A stretch of 64,000 nucleotides of DNA from Dipteronia dyeriana (Eukaryota; Streptophyta; Magnoliopsida; Sapindales; Sapindaceae): positions 9,163,596 through 9,227,595 of the forward strand of contig CM065298.1 in assembly GCA_032871835.1 (NCBI GenBank). Reading direction: 5' to 3'. The notes under the pieces are model-generated. The model did no database searches and had not been told where the DNA came from. It worked only from the letters and a program-made list of their open reading frames with translations. Shown here one piece after another: positions 20,281-31,792 of this stretch (its first letter is position 1; each line of letters begins with the position of its first letter). A program made the translations under genes and the position numbers.

Positions 20281-22642
20281 CTATTTGTTAGATGCCTGAG
20301 AGTCTTGATATTCAAATGAAAAACCACCACTATTTTGTTGAAACAATTCTTTAAATTTCTTGGTTGAGATTGTTCAAAAGGAATCCTTGACAGTGAAGTG
20401 GATGCAATAATGCAACCTTGCAGCTGTTGTTCAGACTGTAACAACAAATATAAAAAATTGTTTAGTTAAAAATATAAAAATTGTATTACATAAAAACCAA
20501 TATATATACTAACTGTATTAATTATTATTTATTTAAAAATATACTTACGAGATAAGGACTATAAACCATGGATGGATGGTGAATCTCATTATCTGTTGGA
20601 TGCGATTGAATATGTGTCTGTACATATTAAAGTAAATAAAATAAAATACTTATTAAAATGAACTATACCTATTTAAAAAAATAGATATTAATTTATATAT
20701 ATATATACCTTTGTGTGTTTTTTTCTCTTTTCTAAAGCCCTCTATAAACTACTCTTCATTCTACGCAGTCCGCGAGACGTCTCTATCTTTTTAGACCCTT
20801 TTGCTTTCACAATATTAGAATCTTGAGCACAATCCATCTTGGCAGCAACGGTCTGAGAAATATGATCTTTCTCATGGTTGTTTCCACCCATTTCTATATG
20901 CTAAGTATTTTCAACGAGTTTTGTCAAATTACGTGCTTGTTCATTTGCTAGAATATAGGCTTTTTCACTCTTCGAAAATCTACTTGATATTCTAGTGAAG
21001 ATAGAACATAATGATCTATACCGACATGTTTGCTGCAACTTAGGGTCTTCTTGAATCTCACGTCCATGTATGTCTTGGACACATTCAACTCTTGCTTGTT
21101 TTGTCCATCTTTTCAGTATATATTGTGTGGGAATTTCCTTGATGTTAAATGCATCTCTAAGAATTTTGATGACATGACTACACAAAACTCCTTTCATCTG
21201 TGACATTTTAAAACTACAAGATAATGTGTTATCACTGTCCATCTTCACATGTCTCTCCTTAGATGCACAATCCGTGTTCACCGAATAAATAATGTTTCCA
21301 CCAATTGTTGCACAGTTCATGTTTAATTCAACAGCTTGTTCAAATTCACGTTGAAACTCCAAAGATATAGCCTTTATGAACACTTCTCTAGCTTGAATCA
21401 ACATTTTGGCATTAATTTTTACATTAACCAACTTGGACAACAAATCGTATTCGGCTTTTAACTCTTTGAATCGTTTATCATTTACTGCCCTTTCAAAGTG
21501 TATGAGAAACTGTGCCACATTTAAGATTTGATTTCAAATATACTTTTAAGTTAGCATTAAAGCTTTCACTAAGTTGGGTGCTCTTCATTCCAACAGACCA
21601 TGCATGCCTAACATATGTATGTATAAGCCCATTTCTCTTTTAAATCAAATATGCTCTTCAACCAAGTATTCTCATGCACGTTATATTCATCAAGCATATG
21701 ATTCCAAGCTATCAAAAAATAACTTTCATATTCAATCTCATAAAAAAATCTTGATAAAACTTTTTTCACCTCACCCCTAAACACACCATTTACATGTTTT
21801 AAAGCATTTTGCATCATATGCCATGTAAAAAGTCTATGGTATGTACTAGGCATAACATGTAAAATAGCTTTGGCCATTGCAGCATCTTGATCTGTAAAAA
21901 TAGTTTTAGGGGTCTTTCCAGACATTGCTTGTAAAAATGTTTCAAATAACCATACAAATAAATCAATTGTCTCATCATACATTAAAGCTCCCCTAAAGAT
22001 AACTATCTCCCGATGATGATTAAGTCTTACAAACACTGCTAATGTTCGATTTTCTTTATTAATCTTATATGTTGTATCAAAACTCAAAACATCACCGAAT
22101 TGACCATAGTCAATTATCATTTTGGCATCTTCCCAAAACATATTTGTAATTTGCTCTTCACTATCTAATTGGACATCATAAAAAAATGATGGATTTTCCC
22201 ATGTCTAATCAGAAAAGTATTTCAACACGTAACTCGCTTCTCCATATGCTAATTTGTTTTGTCTCTTGGATTTAAGATAATTCTTTTGATCTCATTTTGT
22301 ATATCCAAGAGAATCACTCCCACCGGTCTGCCTACCTAACAGCTCATATGAAGACTTGAGCGAAATCCTAGATTCTTCTGCCAAGTCTACTTCAATAGCT
22401 TGTGTAACAGATATTTTCCGGTGAGAAGGTAACATGTGAGTGCACTCTTGCCTTACAAAAGGATGATTATGCATCTCTACAAAATGATTAACACAAAACT
22501 TATTTTTGTTTATATCGATTTTGATATCCATTTGTGCTCCACAACCAGTTATTGTCTCTGCTTTAGGTTTAATAGTCAAAACATCACGCTTATCTTTGAT
22601 TTAGAAACCTCCTTACTACAAACAAATATCATTGAAGTGATT
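20281..22642 (-). pseudogene. FAR1-related (FRS) gene, main part, left copy
   Basis: Minus-strand remains of a FAR1-RELATED SEQUENCE gene, a plant transcription factor family derived from MULE transposases. From high to low coordinates: rest of the FAR1 zinc-binding domain (22642-22292: KPKAETITGCGAQM, HFVEMHNHP); transposase-like domain (22141-21608: SFDTTYKINKENR, TIFTDQDAAMAKAI, FTWHMMQNAL); SWIM region (21518-20901: CSFKMSQMKGVLCSHVIK). The second SWIM cysteine is Phe here. Frame is lost by a 4-bp insertion near 21612 and by an extra A near 21520 that the right copy shares. Small C-terminal exons probably lie at 20600-20550 and 20430-20281. The N-terminal exon is at 31194-31357, beyond the inserted MULE. 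Confidence 0.8.
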
Positions 22643-22651
22643 TCACTGGTA
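22643..22651. repeat. Left 9-bp target-site duplication of the MULE
   Basis: TCACTGGTA (minus strand TACCAGTGA). It pairs with TTACTGGTA (minus TACCAGTAA) at 31185-31193, one mismatch. Nine bases is the usual Mutator duplication. Removing the MULE and one repeat rejoins the FAR1 coding frame as GKNRCTSEITS. Confidence 0.85.
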
Positions 22652-23105
22652 GTGGAAATGGTGAGAAATGTCACCTTTTTTCTGGTGAGATGCAGTGATG
22701 TCACCAGTGTAATAAGTTAAGTTTAAAAGGCACATATTATGGTTAACTATCGAAATTGTCCTTAAATAATCTATTCTTTATTCTTTAAAAGCCTCTCTCC
22801 AAAAAAGTTGTCTGAAAAAAAAGTTGTCTGAAAATCAATCAATTACTCCGGGTATCTCTTTAAAAAACGAGCTTCATTCCAAAAATTACACAAGAAGGTA
22901 AACAAATATTTATGATCTTCATTTTTATTTTTTCATGCATTTCTGTGTGGTTTAACAATGTATGAACATGTATGAACATGTCTCCATTTTTTTTTTGTTG
23001 TCTACGAGTTGTAAACTTTTTGTATGAACATGTATGTATTTTTTGTGTATTTATTTGGCCGAGTTGATTTGAAGTGGTGCAAACAAGTTTAAAATATTGG
23101 GCATA

Positions 23106-23309
23106 AAAGCTCGAAAGCATTTAAAAAAAACTAGAAACATTAATAAAAAAGCTCGAGCAAATTTTTAAAAAGCTCGATCCATAAAATAAATGCTCGATCA
23201 CTCACTAAAAAAACTCGATTTCTCACAAAAAAAGCTCGAACCCTCACAAAAAAAGCTCGATCATGTACAAAAAGAGCTCGATTCCGAACAAAAAAAGCTC
23301 GATCCTTTA
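23106..23309 (+). repeat. Left subterminal array of AGCTCGATC units
   Basis: About ten units of the type AAAAAAGCTCGATCC, spaced 17-25 bp apart, lie between the left terminal repeat and the transposase start. Units vary at the bases after CTCGA. The same unit in the same orientation forms the longer right array (30040-30770), and the copy in the right arm is at 35812-36180. Confidence 0.8.
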
Positions 23310-23347
23310 AAATTGTAAATTTAATATTAAATATTATTTTCTTAATA

Positions 23348-26076
23348 ATGATTTTTGATGATGATTTTGACAGGACAATTGATAGGGTGAGAATAATCAT
23401 ATCTTACCAGATGGAAATCAGAGGTATTTAGGTTCTGATAACCAAGGTTTGTATGTGTCAAAGAATTTGACTTACGACGAACTGGTGTCGATCGTGGAAA
23501 CCATTGTGAAGTTTGATGAGAACAAATACAGTGCTGATCTACAGTCTATATCAATTGTTCCTAGGACTACATGTTGTACATTTATAAGAAACAATGATAA
23601 TGTTCAGTTTATGCTAGGGGAATATAGGGTGATCCCTCAAGTATGTGTTAGTCTAATCGAGAGGCCAGCAGGAGGTGTCATTGGTGAAGATATCCCTCAT
23701 AGTGATAACACCCAACAATTTTGATCATCAGGCGGAAGCAACCAGTTGTTCACAGAAAGAAGTGGGATTGATGGTCGGAAAAACATATGTGTTGTCCCAC
23801 CGAAAGTAGCCGGCCATGTTGATATATTGGGTCCTCAATTCGACGATGTTTTTGGTAGTCAAATTGAGATGAATGGTAGACAGTATAACCACAAATACAA
23901 TGAGATCTACAATGACATCAACAATGAGCATAATATAATACCGAATGTTGGGCCGATTCATGAGGTGGATAATGAGTACAATTTTAATCTGGTAGATAAT
24001 GTAGAGAACAATAAGGATGGTGAAGAACCTGTCCAAACGAAAAGATGTGTAAGATGTGTACACAGATTTAGTTCCAGTGTACCAGATATAGCTGGGACCT
24101 TCGAGGTCTGGGCTAATGTAACTCTAGATGAATCTGATAATGCCACAACATGGGTTATTCCAGGAGCAGAATCATACTCATTTGGTATGGGTGGAAACAG
24201 GAACTTGGTTGAAGATGAACCTACAAGCATGATATATAAAGGGTAATTTTTTCCAACGAAAAAGGATTTGAAGAGACTAGTAGGCCATTTTTGCAATGCG
24301 AAAGAACTTCGAGTGGAAGGTGAAAAGGTCCAATAAGACAACATTACATCTAGTTTGTTTGATGGAAAATTGTATGTGGAAGTTAAGAGCGGTGAGTAGA
24401 GATGAAAGGACATACTTTCAAGTAAGAAGTTTTGTCAATGAACACACTTGTCCGTTAGAGGAAATTCACCGTCACCACCGACAAGCTAGTGCAGTCATAA
24501 TTAGAGAAGTGATTGCACCTAGACTTCAACAACAAGATGGTCGACTAATACGTCCGAAGGATATAATCGCCGACATGAAATCAATGTATGGAATCCAAAT
24601 CATATACAGTAAGGCACACGCCGCCCTCGATTATACGTTGTCACTGACCTATGGAACGCATGAGGAAACCTTCCAACTGCTTCCATCATTTGGTTACGTT
24701 GTGAAACAAAAAAATATTGGCATAATCATTGACTTACAGTGCGACAAAAATGGTAAATTTCTGTACTTTTTCATGTCGATTAGTGTCTTACTTAGAGGAT
24801 TTCGGACATGTATACGCCCAGTAATTGCCGTTGATGGTACCCATTTGATGGGATGATTTAGGGGTACAATGTTTGTTGCAACATCACAAGATGAGAATGA
24901 ACATGTGTATCTAATTGCTTTTGGGTACGGCGACTCAGAAAACAACTTTTCATGGGAATGGTTTTTGGATTGCTTGAAGGGTGCCCTAGGTCATATTGAT
25001 GAACTGATTTTCATTTTCGATAGACATGCAAGCATTGAAGCAGGGATTTTTAAAGTGTTCCCTTATGCCATCTATACCATATATTGCTGGCACTTTGCTG
25101 AAAATATTAAGAAGTGATTTCATAGGAAGGATGTTGCTGCAATAATGGAAAAAGCAGTCCGTACGTACACCGAGTTTGAATATAACCGGTATATAGAAGA
25201 GTTAAGAAACTTACACCAGAATGCATATGATTATGTAATTGATGTCGGTCTACACAAGCGGTCCCGTGTACACTGCCCTAAGAGAAGGTACAGGGTGATG
25301 ACAACAAATGCTGCAGAATGTATAAACTCATGCCTAAAATTTACACGACAACTGCCTATGTTGACCCTGGCTGAGTTCATTAGGAATATGCTACAACGAT
25401 GGTTTCACGATCGCTATAGAGTTGCACAATCCATGCGTCATCAGTTGACCGATGCAGCACATCTGTGATCTTAAAACGTGTGGAGAAACATGGTTTTATG
25501 ACCGTAAATCTAGTATATTGGAATATTTTCTCGGTCAAGCGGTTTGGAAAACAGTGGACTATTGACTTAACCTGGAAGACCTGTACTTGCAACAAATTCC
25601 AAATGTATCATTTTCCTTGTTCTCACGCACTTGCGACCGCACAATACATTACTTTCAAGTTTGACTGTGAGGTGATTATTACTGAAAGGTGAAGCTGATC
25701 GTTTTCAATGTTTTTTACAAGGAGCGAAACTTGATTTGACAACTTTGTGTTCGGACTACTATAAGAGACAGACACTTATTGATGCGTACTCGGTTCCTAT
25801 TATACCGGTTGGAGGGTGATTTTGAATCCAATCTCTAGAAGACAAGCAGGACGCTGGAGGGCGGGTCGCCATGTCTCGTATTCGGAGAGGACAACTACAC
25901 AATCGTGTAGAAGATGTGGACAACCAGGGCATACCAGGAGATGTTCTAACCCACCTTTGATTAATGAAGGTCCGAGCAGAGGTGTTCCCAATGAATACCG
26001 CCGCAAGTGTAACATCCGTCCTTTAATTAGACACAACAAACATATGTGCCCTAACATGAACTCTAATAGGGAATGA
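23348..26076 (+). pseudogene. MuDR-type transposase, decayed
   Basis: Starts at ATG 23348 (DDDFDRTIDRVR). Domains in order: an N-terminal PB1-like part (23348-23724); a MuDR N-terminal zinc-binding part (24250-24480: CLMENCMWKLRAV, VNEHTCPLEEIH); the DDE transposase (24815-25420) with first Asp in VIAVDGTHLMG, second in FIFDRHASIEAG and Glu in TTNAAECINSC; a SWIM finger (25575-25650: CTCNKFQMYHFPCSHAL); and a C-terminal CCHC knuckle (CRRCGQPGHTRRC, about 25903). Stops at 24853-24855, 25115-25117 and 25466-25468 plus frameshifts break it. The three catalytic residues are still visible. It cuts and joins MULE ends in intact relatives. Confidence 0.85.
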
Positions 26077-26424
26077 ATGACAAAGTTTTGATCACAATGT
26101 AAACATTTGGAATCGTATCAGATTGTAATAATTTGGAATTGCAATAATGTTCATTAAATTATTTTGTATGTGTTCGTTAACTTATCGTATCACATTGTCA
26201 AGGTTTGGTATATGTTTCGTACATATGATGGCAGACACTGGAAACAAAAACATTAAAATAAATTAAAATAATATTAATGAATTACAATGTCTTTGTACAA
26301 AAAAATGGTAGGAAATATTAAAAATATACAACATTAAATATACAACCAATCACTATACGGGCCTGGAGTTACAAAAAATCTCCACAACCATTTTCTCCCG
26401 AATGATCCCCATGTCGTCCTCTGA
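26077..26424. other. Gap between the convergent MULE genes
   Basis: About 350 bp between the 3' ends of the transposase and the ULP1-type gene. AT-rich, with no coding sequence seen; it probably holds both 3' UTRs. Confidence 0.5.
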
Positions 26425-29400
26425 TCAATCAAATGGGCTTCGACCCGTCAGTAAGTACTCGATAAGTCTCAAAGTATGGGAACCACATTTACCTCTACAA
26501 TTGGATACATTAAAACGTGTTACAAATCATTTTTAAATAATATCTAAGCACATGAATGAAATAGAATGTCTTACGATTTTTTTTGTTGAGGGACTGTAGA
26601 AGTGGGGACCACGCTGACCGAGAAGGGCTTATCTTCCTTGGGGAATGGTCGACGACCACCCCGTCGTGCAGTGTGGAACCCCGTGTCATTCAACATGGAC
26701 GATAAAAACCACTGTAATGGTCGGACGTGCTGCTTCTTGATATAATGAGGAACTTCATGTCTTCAGGGGTCAAATATGTCTAGCTTCCCGAGAATAAGGT
26801 CGACGGTCACCACCAGCCAATGTTGTCCCCCAACGTTGCACGGTATCAAGACCTGTAATAGTACGCAGAAGGTGTTAGGTTAGGATATATGAACAATTTA
26901 TATTTTAAATCATTTCCACCGTCTAACACTTACCAAGTTAACCCCGTGCCATGGGCGGTTCTACTCGTGGTTACTCCACGGACTAACTGAAGGTCCTCTT
27001 TCAACCATCGGGACTGTAACACATTCCACCTTGCCGTGGTCACAGCCCCACACGAATCACGAGGCATCATTCTCTCCCACTGTAACAACATAAGTGGTTG
27101 TACATACAATCATTGACACAATTGTATTAATAATAAAAAACCATAAAACGCGATGCGATTCTAATAATTTTTTATTACTTACATAGAATTGTGTATCCAA
27201 TACGTTGATCCTCTGGTTGTACACAATGGGGAATCCTCGCTGACGCTTCCGAAGAATATGGAGGTATACGTCCATATGCTGACAGACAATAAAACTAATG
27301 AATTATTAACAATACAACATTATTTAAACAAACATTAATATGAAAATCACGTAAGTACGTACCGTGTCCTCCAAGTCCATGAAGTTGGACTGCAAACGCA
27401 TGATCCATCCGGGGTCCACTGGTGCTAGTACGTCCGCATCACTTCTGTTTAATGGTTGGATTAGCTTTAGGTAAATTTGAATAAACATTAAAACACTACC
27501 ATTTTTATTAGATGAAGTTGGACTCACAGTTCCCCGTTGATGTTCTTCTTGAAGGCTTTGAATGCCGCAAGCTAGTCGGCGTCTACAAGTTCGTAGGGGT
27601 CAAATATGTGTTCCACGGCCTGGGGTTGTGTCCTCAACCTCTTCGATCGACATGGATCTGTGTAAGGTCTCATCAACTGCCATACGCGCTTAAGTATACG
27701 CTTCATGTGCCGTACTCCAACCTCCGATGAGCTCTGGAGCTCGGTCGATGTATTGGCTGGGGGAGGGGACCGCTGAGTCTGGGTCAACATGCTGGGTGGG
27801 GGAGGGGACCGTTACGGCTGAATTGATATGCTGTGTGGTGGAGGGGACCGCAGACCCTGGGTCGACATAATAGGTGAGGGAGGGGACAGCTCAGCTTGGG
27901 TCGACATGCTGCATGAGGGAGGGGACTGTTGAGCCTAGGTTGATGTACTGGCCAGGGGAGGGGAATGTTGTGGCTTAATCGATGTGTTGGGTGGTGGAGG
28001 GGACCACTGTAGCTGAATCTATGTGCTGGGTGGTGGAGGAGACCGTTGGGGCTGGGTGGACCCAGATAGGATAGTTGGGAGGTTTGGCCGGACTGTTGTA
28101 CGTGTAGCAGGACTACCATCGCTGGTACGAGACTGAGGTTGACTCTTCGGACCTACCCCCCGGTAGGCGGGTCCTCGCTACGTTCACTTGTTCTGTTTGT
28201 CCCCCCCGCCCCCCCTCGTATACCCACCAGTTCTGTCTCGGGACTAAAGTCTGGATCAGGAGGTGGGGGGCCATCCTCATGTGTACGCATGGTCGACCCC
28301 TGAAGCCCCTAGATCATATCCAGTAACACTCGGTGTTGTTGCTGACGATCTTCGTCACTCTTCCAGATCATATCCACCAACTCAAAGTGTTGACGCTCTC
28401 GATCCTTTTCACTCTTCCGGTTCACGCACATCGTTCAACAGATCTGCCCATGGGACCTGAAATCATGTCTATATTGTTAGTACAAAACTATCAACATCAC
28501 GTGTTAATAAAAAAAACTAAACTTTATTTTCAATTTACCTCTCCATCACGTCCAATGCCCCCATGGGAATCCCCTGTAGATGTACCATGTCCGGGGGTGG
28601 TAAACCAAACCCGTCTATGCCTATACCTATGTCTTTCTTGTTGAGGGTCTGTCCGATATCCCTCACTGTAACTAGGCATTAAACCCCTACCATCAGGCTC
28701 AGATCCCTCACTATCACTGGTCCTGTCTGTCAAACCCACACCCTCTGTCCCACTGTTCCCTTCAAAGGTAGTCTGATCAAGGATCGGAGGCGGAATATGA
28801 AGCCTGTCCTTCTCTACATACAGGCTCCCCCTCGTTTAGCCCTGCATAGTACGTTGTCTGTCTCTCAGTTGGTGTGGGCACCAATTCCTTCCTCACAAAC
28901 ATCTAAAATATTAGTTAGAACAATGTAATTGTACATATACTAACTAATATAAACATTAACAAATTAAATACATACCTTGGCTTTGAAAATCTTGACCAAC
29001 TTCTTCCCTCTCGGTTGTTTGGTCAACTCCCACTTCAAAATAAGGGGAGACAGATCCGTAACCCTCCGGGCACCAAAATCTTAGCCCAAATTAGGGATCA
29101 TCTCGAAAGTAAATATCTACATAAAAGATAAGTACGATAAGTATCCATAACATTAAGGACAACACCAATAAAGTACAACTTGTAATTCGAAGTTCTTACC
29201 AATAAAGCGTGAGATAGACCGTATATGTTATAGGTCTCTATCGTATATACGTCAGCGCCTTTTTCCTACTGGTGTCGCTCGAACCCTTCTCGTCGCCCGT
29301 CAAACGCATGTTTAAATGAGTAAATAGAATGCATATACACGTGGGCACCCCACTGGAACATGTCGAACGCATCGAGATCCTCAACCAGTCGAAACTGCCA

Positions 29401-29960
29401 AACTGGAATCTTGAATCTCTCATCCACCCCCATCAGTATCCAGTTCAGCATATATATGAGGCAGAGCTTTATAACATTGTATGCCTCTCCAAACTCTACG
29501 ACGGTGACAACACCCTTTATCTTCTCCAACAAGACCTCATCGGCTCTAGGAAAGTACCGCTGATGTATGCCATTCTCCATTGCTTCATACTTGGTCGTGT
29601 CTGGTACAATTCCAAATCGTAATTCGGTGATCAAGCAAAATTCCACCTTCAAAAACCTCACCGACTGGTTCCCTAACATGAACTGCATTTCATCTGTTGG
29701 GCCGTTATGATGCAGCTCCCTCAAAAGCAACCGATGGATATCACCACCCGAAAACTTCATCTCCCGATGCATCGTCAGGAAATGCCCGAAACATGATGCC
29801 ATGAATCGAAGTCGATCTTCATCTGTAAATTCTGTAGGGACCCGGTTCAGTGCGTCGTCTATATGGGCAAGGGCGTCAAAATGGTCATATCGAGTCAATT
29901 TGCCCTCGTACTAGTCTCCTTCTGGAGTTTTAAGCAAATCCCTCAACCTATTTCTTATCT
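26425..29960 (-). pseudogene. DUF1985/ULP1-type (C48) cysteine protease gene of the MULE
   Basis: Multi-exon minus-strand gene. The N-terminal exon (about 29960-29250) is a DUF1985 domain (FGHFLTMHREMKFSGGDIHR, FRLVEDLDAFDMFQWGAHVY). More exons lie at about 29117-28976 and 28910-28510, then a proline-rich repeat stretch and FDPYELVDAD. The Ulp1 part has exons 27444-27363, 27278-27183, 27079-26934, 26852-26575 and 26494-26425 with GT-AG borders. Catalytic His is in PCNVGGQHWLVVTVDL, Asp in LDIFDP, Gln in TVPQQ and Cys in GKCGSHTLRLIEYLL, so the active-site set is complete. A TGA right after LDIFDP and others upstream (e.g. before LAAFKAFKKN) break it. Such proteases cleave SUMO or related tags; the role in MULEs is unknown. 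Confidence 0.8.
27744..28055 (-). repeat. 39-bp minisatellite coding a 13-residue proline repeat
   Basis: Eight consecutive 39-bp units. The plus strand core is GGTGGTGGAGGGGACCG; the coding (minus) strand reads about QPQRSPPPPSMST per unit, in frame with TQRSPPPANTSTE and the exon that ends VEHIFDPYELVDAD. Every unit is exactly 13 codons, so changes in copy number keep the frame. Stops (e.g. in the fourth unit) show decay. It links the DUF1985 and protease parts. Confidence 0.85.
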
Positions 29961-30039
29961 ATAATGTAATAGAAATACAATATCATTAAACATAAAAAAT
30001 CTCGGAACCAAAATTATAAGTTTCAATCCAATGTAAAAA

Positions 30040-30770
30040 CAGCTCGGTCCTAAAAAATATATGCTCGATCCCAGGATAAATAAGCTCGACCATTTAAAAA
30101 AAAAGCTCGATCCTATGACAAAAGTGCTCAATCCCATATCAAAAAAACTTGGTCCAATTATAAACAAGCTCAGTCCTATAAAAAATAAGCTCGATCTAAG
30201 GATAAAAAAACTCGACACTTTAAAAAAATGCTCGATCCCATAACAAAAAAGCTCGATCCTATGTAAAAAAAGCTCGATCTTATTTAAAAAAAGCTCGATT
30301 CCATGATGAAAAAGCTAGAGCCTATGTCAAAAAGCTCGATCCCTTTCAAAAAGGCTCGATCTCATTCAAAAAAAGCTCGACTTACCAAAACCTAATTTTT
30401 ACGAAAATAAAGCTCGACTCATTTACAAAAAAGCTCGACCCTTTAGAAAAAAACTCGATCCTATGAAAAAAATGCTCAATCCCATAACAAAAAAGCTCGA
30501 TCATATGTAAAAAAAGCTCAATCATATTTAAAAAAGCTTGATCTCATGATGAAAAAGATCGATCTAATGTAAAAAAAGCTCGATCCTTTTCAAAAAAGCT
30601 CGATCCCTTTCAAAAAAGCTCGATCCCTTTCAAAAAAGCTCGATCCCATTCAAAAAAGCTCGAAACCTTACAAAAAAAAGCTCGACTTACCAAAACCTAA
30701 TTTTCATGAAAATAAAAGCTCGAATCAACTACAAATAAGCTCGATTCTCCTGCAAAAAGTCTCGATAACC
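30040..30770 (+). repeat. Right subterminal array of AGCTCGATC units
   Basis: About forty units of AAAAAAGCTCGATCC type with 4-10 bp of variable filler (e.g. 'ctatgt', 'cctttc'). A larger block of about 300 bp recurs: 'cttaccaaaacctaatttt' appears near 30390 and again near 30690. Units point the same way as in the left array rather than inverted. A weak 87-codon minus frame here is a by-product of the repeat. Confidence 0.85.
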
Positions 30771-31184
30771 CAGAATTTCATCTTCCTCAACAGATATTCA
30801 ACCAAATTACGAACCTTAATCTAAACCACAACCATTCTCAGATCTCTATTTTAACCGGTTTCTACAATTTCAATCAACAAAACTTAATTCTAACATGTAA
30901 TGCAAGTTATCAACAACAAAAAACAAGGAAAAAAGAACTAATCTTACCTTTGTAAATCGTAGCTGTTCTCGTGTACTCTCGTTTCGGTCATTTCGCTGTT
31001 AATTAGTTTCCCGTCGGTTTGACTGTTACTTTTCTGACTTAGAAAACGAAAAATTCCTCACTGTTTTAATATTTCGGGGCATTTTCGTCTGGACATATTA
31101 AATGGTGCCTTTTAAACATACATTAGTAAATCGTTGATATTTGCTCAACACCCCCCAAATAGTGTCAATAATTTTTTGAACCCT

Positions 31185-31193
31185 TTACTGGTA
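31185..31193. repeat. Right 9-bp target-site duplication of the MULE
   Basis: TTACTGGTA, partner of TCACTGGTA at 22643-22651. See the MULE entry. Confidence 0.85.
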
Positions 31194-31357
31194 CATCTAT
31201 TCTTTCCAAAGATATCTTTTCTAATACTAAATCCCATTTTCCGTCCATGCATATTATAAAATTCATAAGCTGATTGCTCAGATTCAAACTCTATACCACA
31301 TCTCGATTGCCAATCCAATTCATTCAAACACTCCAACTCAGAATCAATTGTAGCCAT
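31185..31357 (-). pseudogene. FAR1-related gene, N-terminal exon, cut by the MULE
   Basis: ATG at 31357 (ATIDSELECLNELD), then CGIEFESEQSAYEFYNMHGR and KMGFSIRKDIFGKNRCTS. This is the start of the FAR1 DNA-binding domain (GMEFESEEAAYEFYN-type signature). The frame breaks exactly at the MULE target site and resumes beyond the MULE at 22642 with EITSMIFVCSKE. It has no partner in the right arm, which ends inside the MULE. About 31409-31790 upstream holds no recognisable gene. Confidence 0.85.
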
Positions 31358-31792
31358 TGAATAAAATACCAACAAAATATATATCTGCAAGGACCACAAC
31401 CAAAACAAAAATAACAGTGAATTTTATGCTACAATATATGGACCACATTATATAACTCTGTCAAGTGTATTATATGGAAAATTCACAAATCTCATCATCA
31501 TGGCCACACTCCAATCAAACAATATACAACCAACTAAAATTTGTCCTTCGAATGTCTTTCAAGTACTGCATTATATGGACCACACGTGAACTTAAAAATT
31601 GATTAAAGGGAATGTCTTTCATTATTTTAAAATTAATGAGTTCATTCAGTAAAAAAAAATAACAAGGAATCTTGTATGATTGATAAAAAAAAAGCAGAGA
31701 GAAAATAAACAGCAAAACAAAGCTTATTCTAAACAAAACCAGTAAACAAAAGAAACATAAATATTAATCAACGACGAAACCAGTAGACAACA

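Larger units (their letters stand above)
14083..24843 (+). repeat. Left arm of the giant inverted repeat
   Basis: This arm matches the reverse complement of 34249-50609 almost throughout, once the Copia element at 40040-45447 is set aside. The match was followed through the LTR end, dispersed segment, MULE end, CRP gene and intron, LINE tails, cytochrome b561 pseudogene, FAR1 pseudogene and MULE transposase. By eye the stretches compared are well above 90% identical, with scattered indels. The outer edge is at 'aattctaaccattgctca' (14083). The inner edge is just after 'cgttgatggtacc' (24843), inside the transposase pseudogene. Confidence 0.9.
22652..31184 (+). mobile_element. 8.5-kb Mutator-like element carrying a ULP1-type gene
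   Basis: A complete but decayed MULE, 8533 bp, inside the FAR1-related gene. The ends are diverged terminal repeats: GTGGAAATGGTGAGAAATGT on the left and, reversed, AGGGTTCAAAAAATTATTGA on the right, with a better shared 'gtttaaaaggcac' about 75-85 bp in. Inside are a left AGCTCGATC array, a transposase gene (plus), a convergent DUF1985/ULP1-type protease gene (minus), and a longer right array. This layout matches the Kaonashi (KI-MULE) class, whose members have picked up Ulp1-like C48 proteases. Both genes have stops, so it cannot now move itself. Confidence 0.85.

Noticed and set aside
23107..23400. Frames such as repeated RAFFVRVRAFFV on the minus strand, resembling a repeat protein.
   Set aside because: They are translations of the AGCTCGATC array; the same happens at 30000 and 35900. 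No start context or conserved frame.
30040..30770. Possible CRISPR-like array because of regular repeats.
   Set aside because: Units are short with variable small fillers, and the context is a plant MULE; there is no cas gene and spacers are not of constant length.
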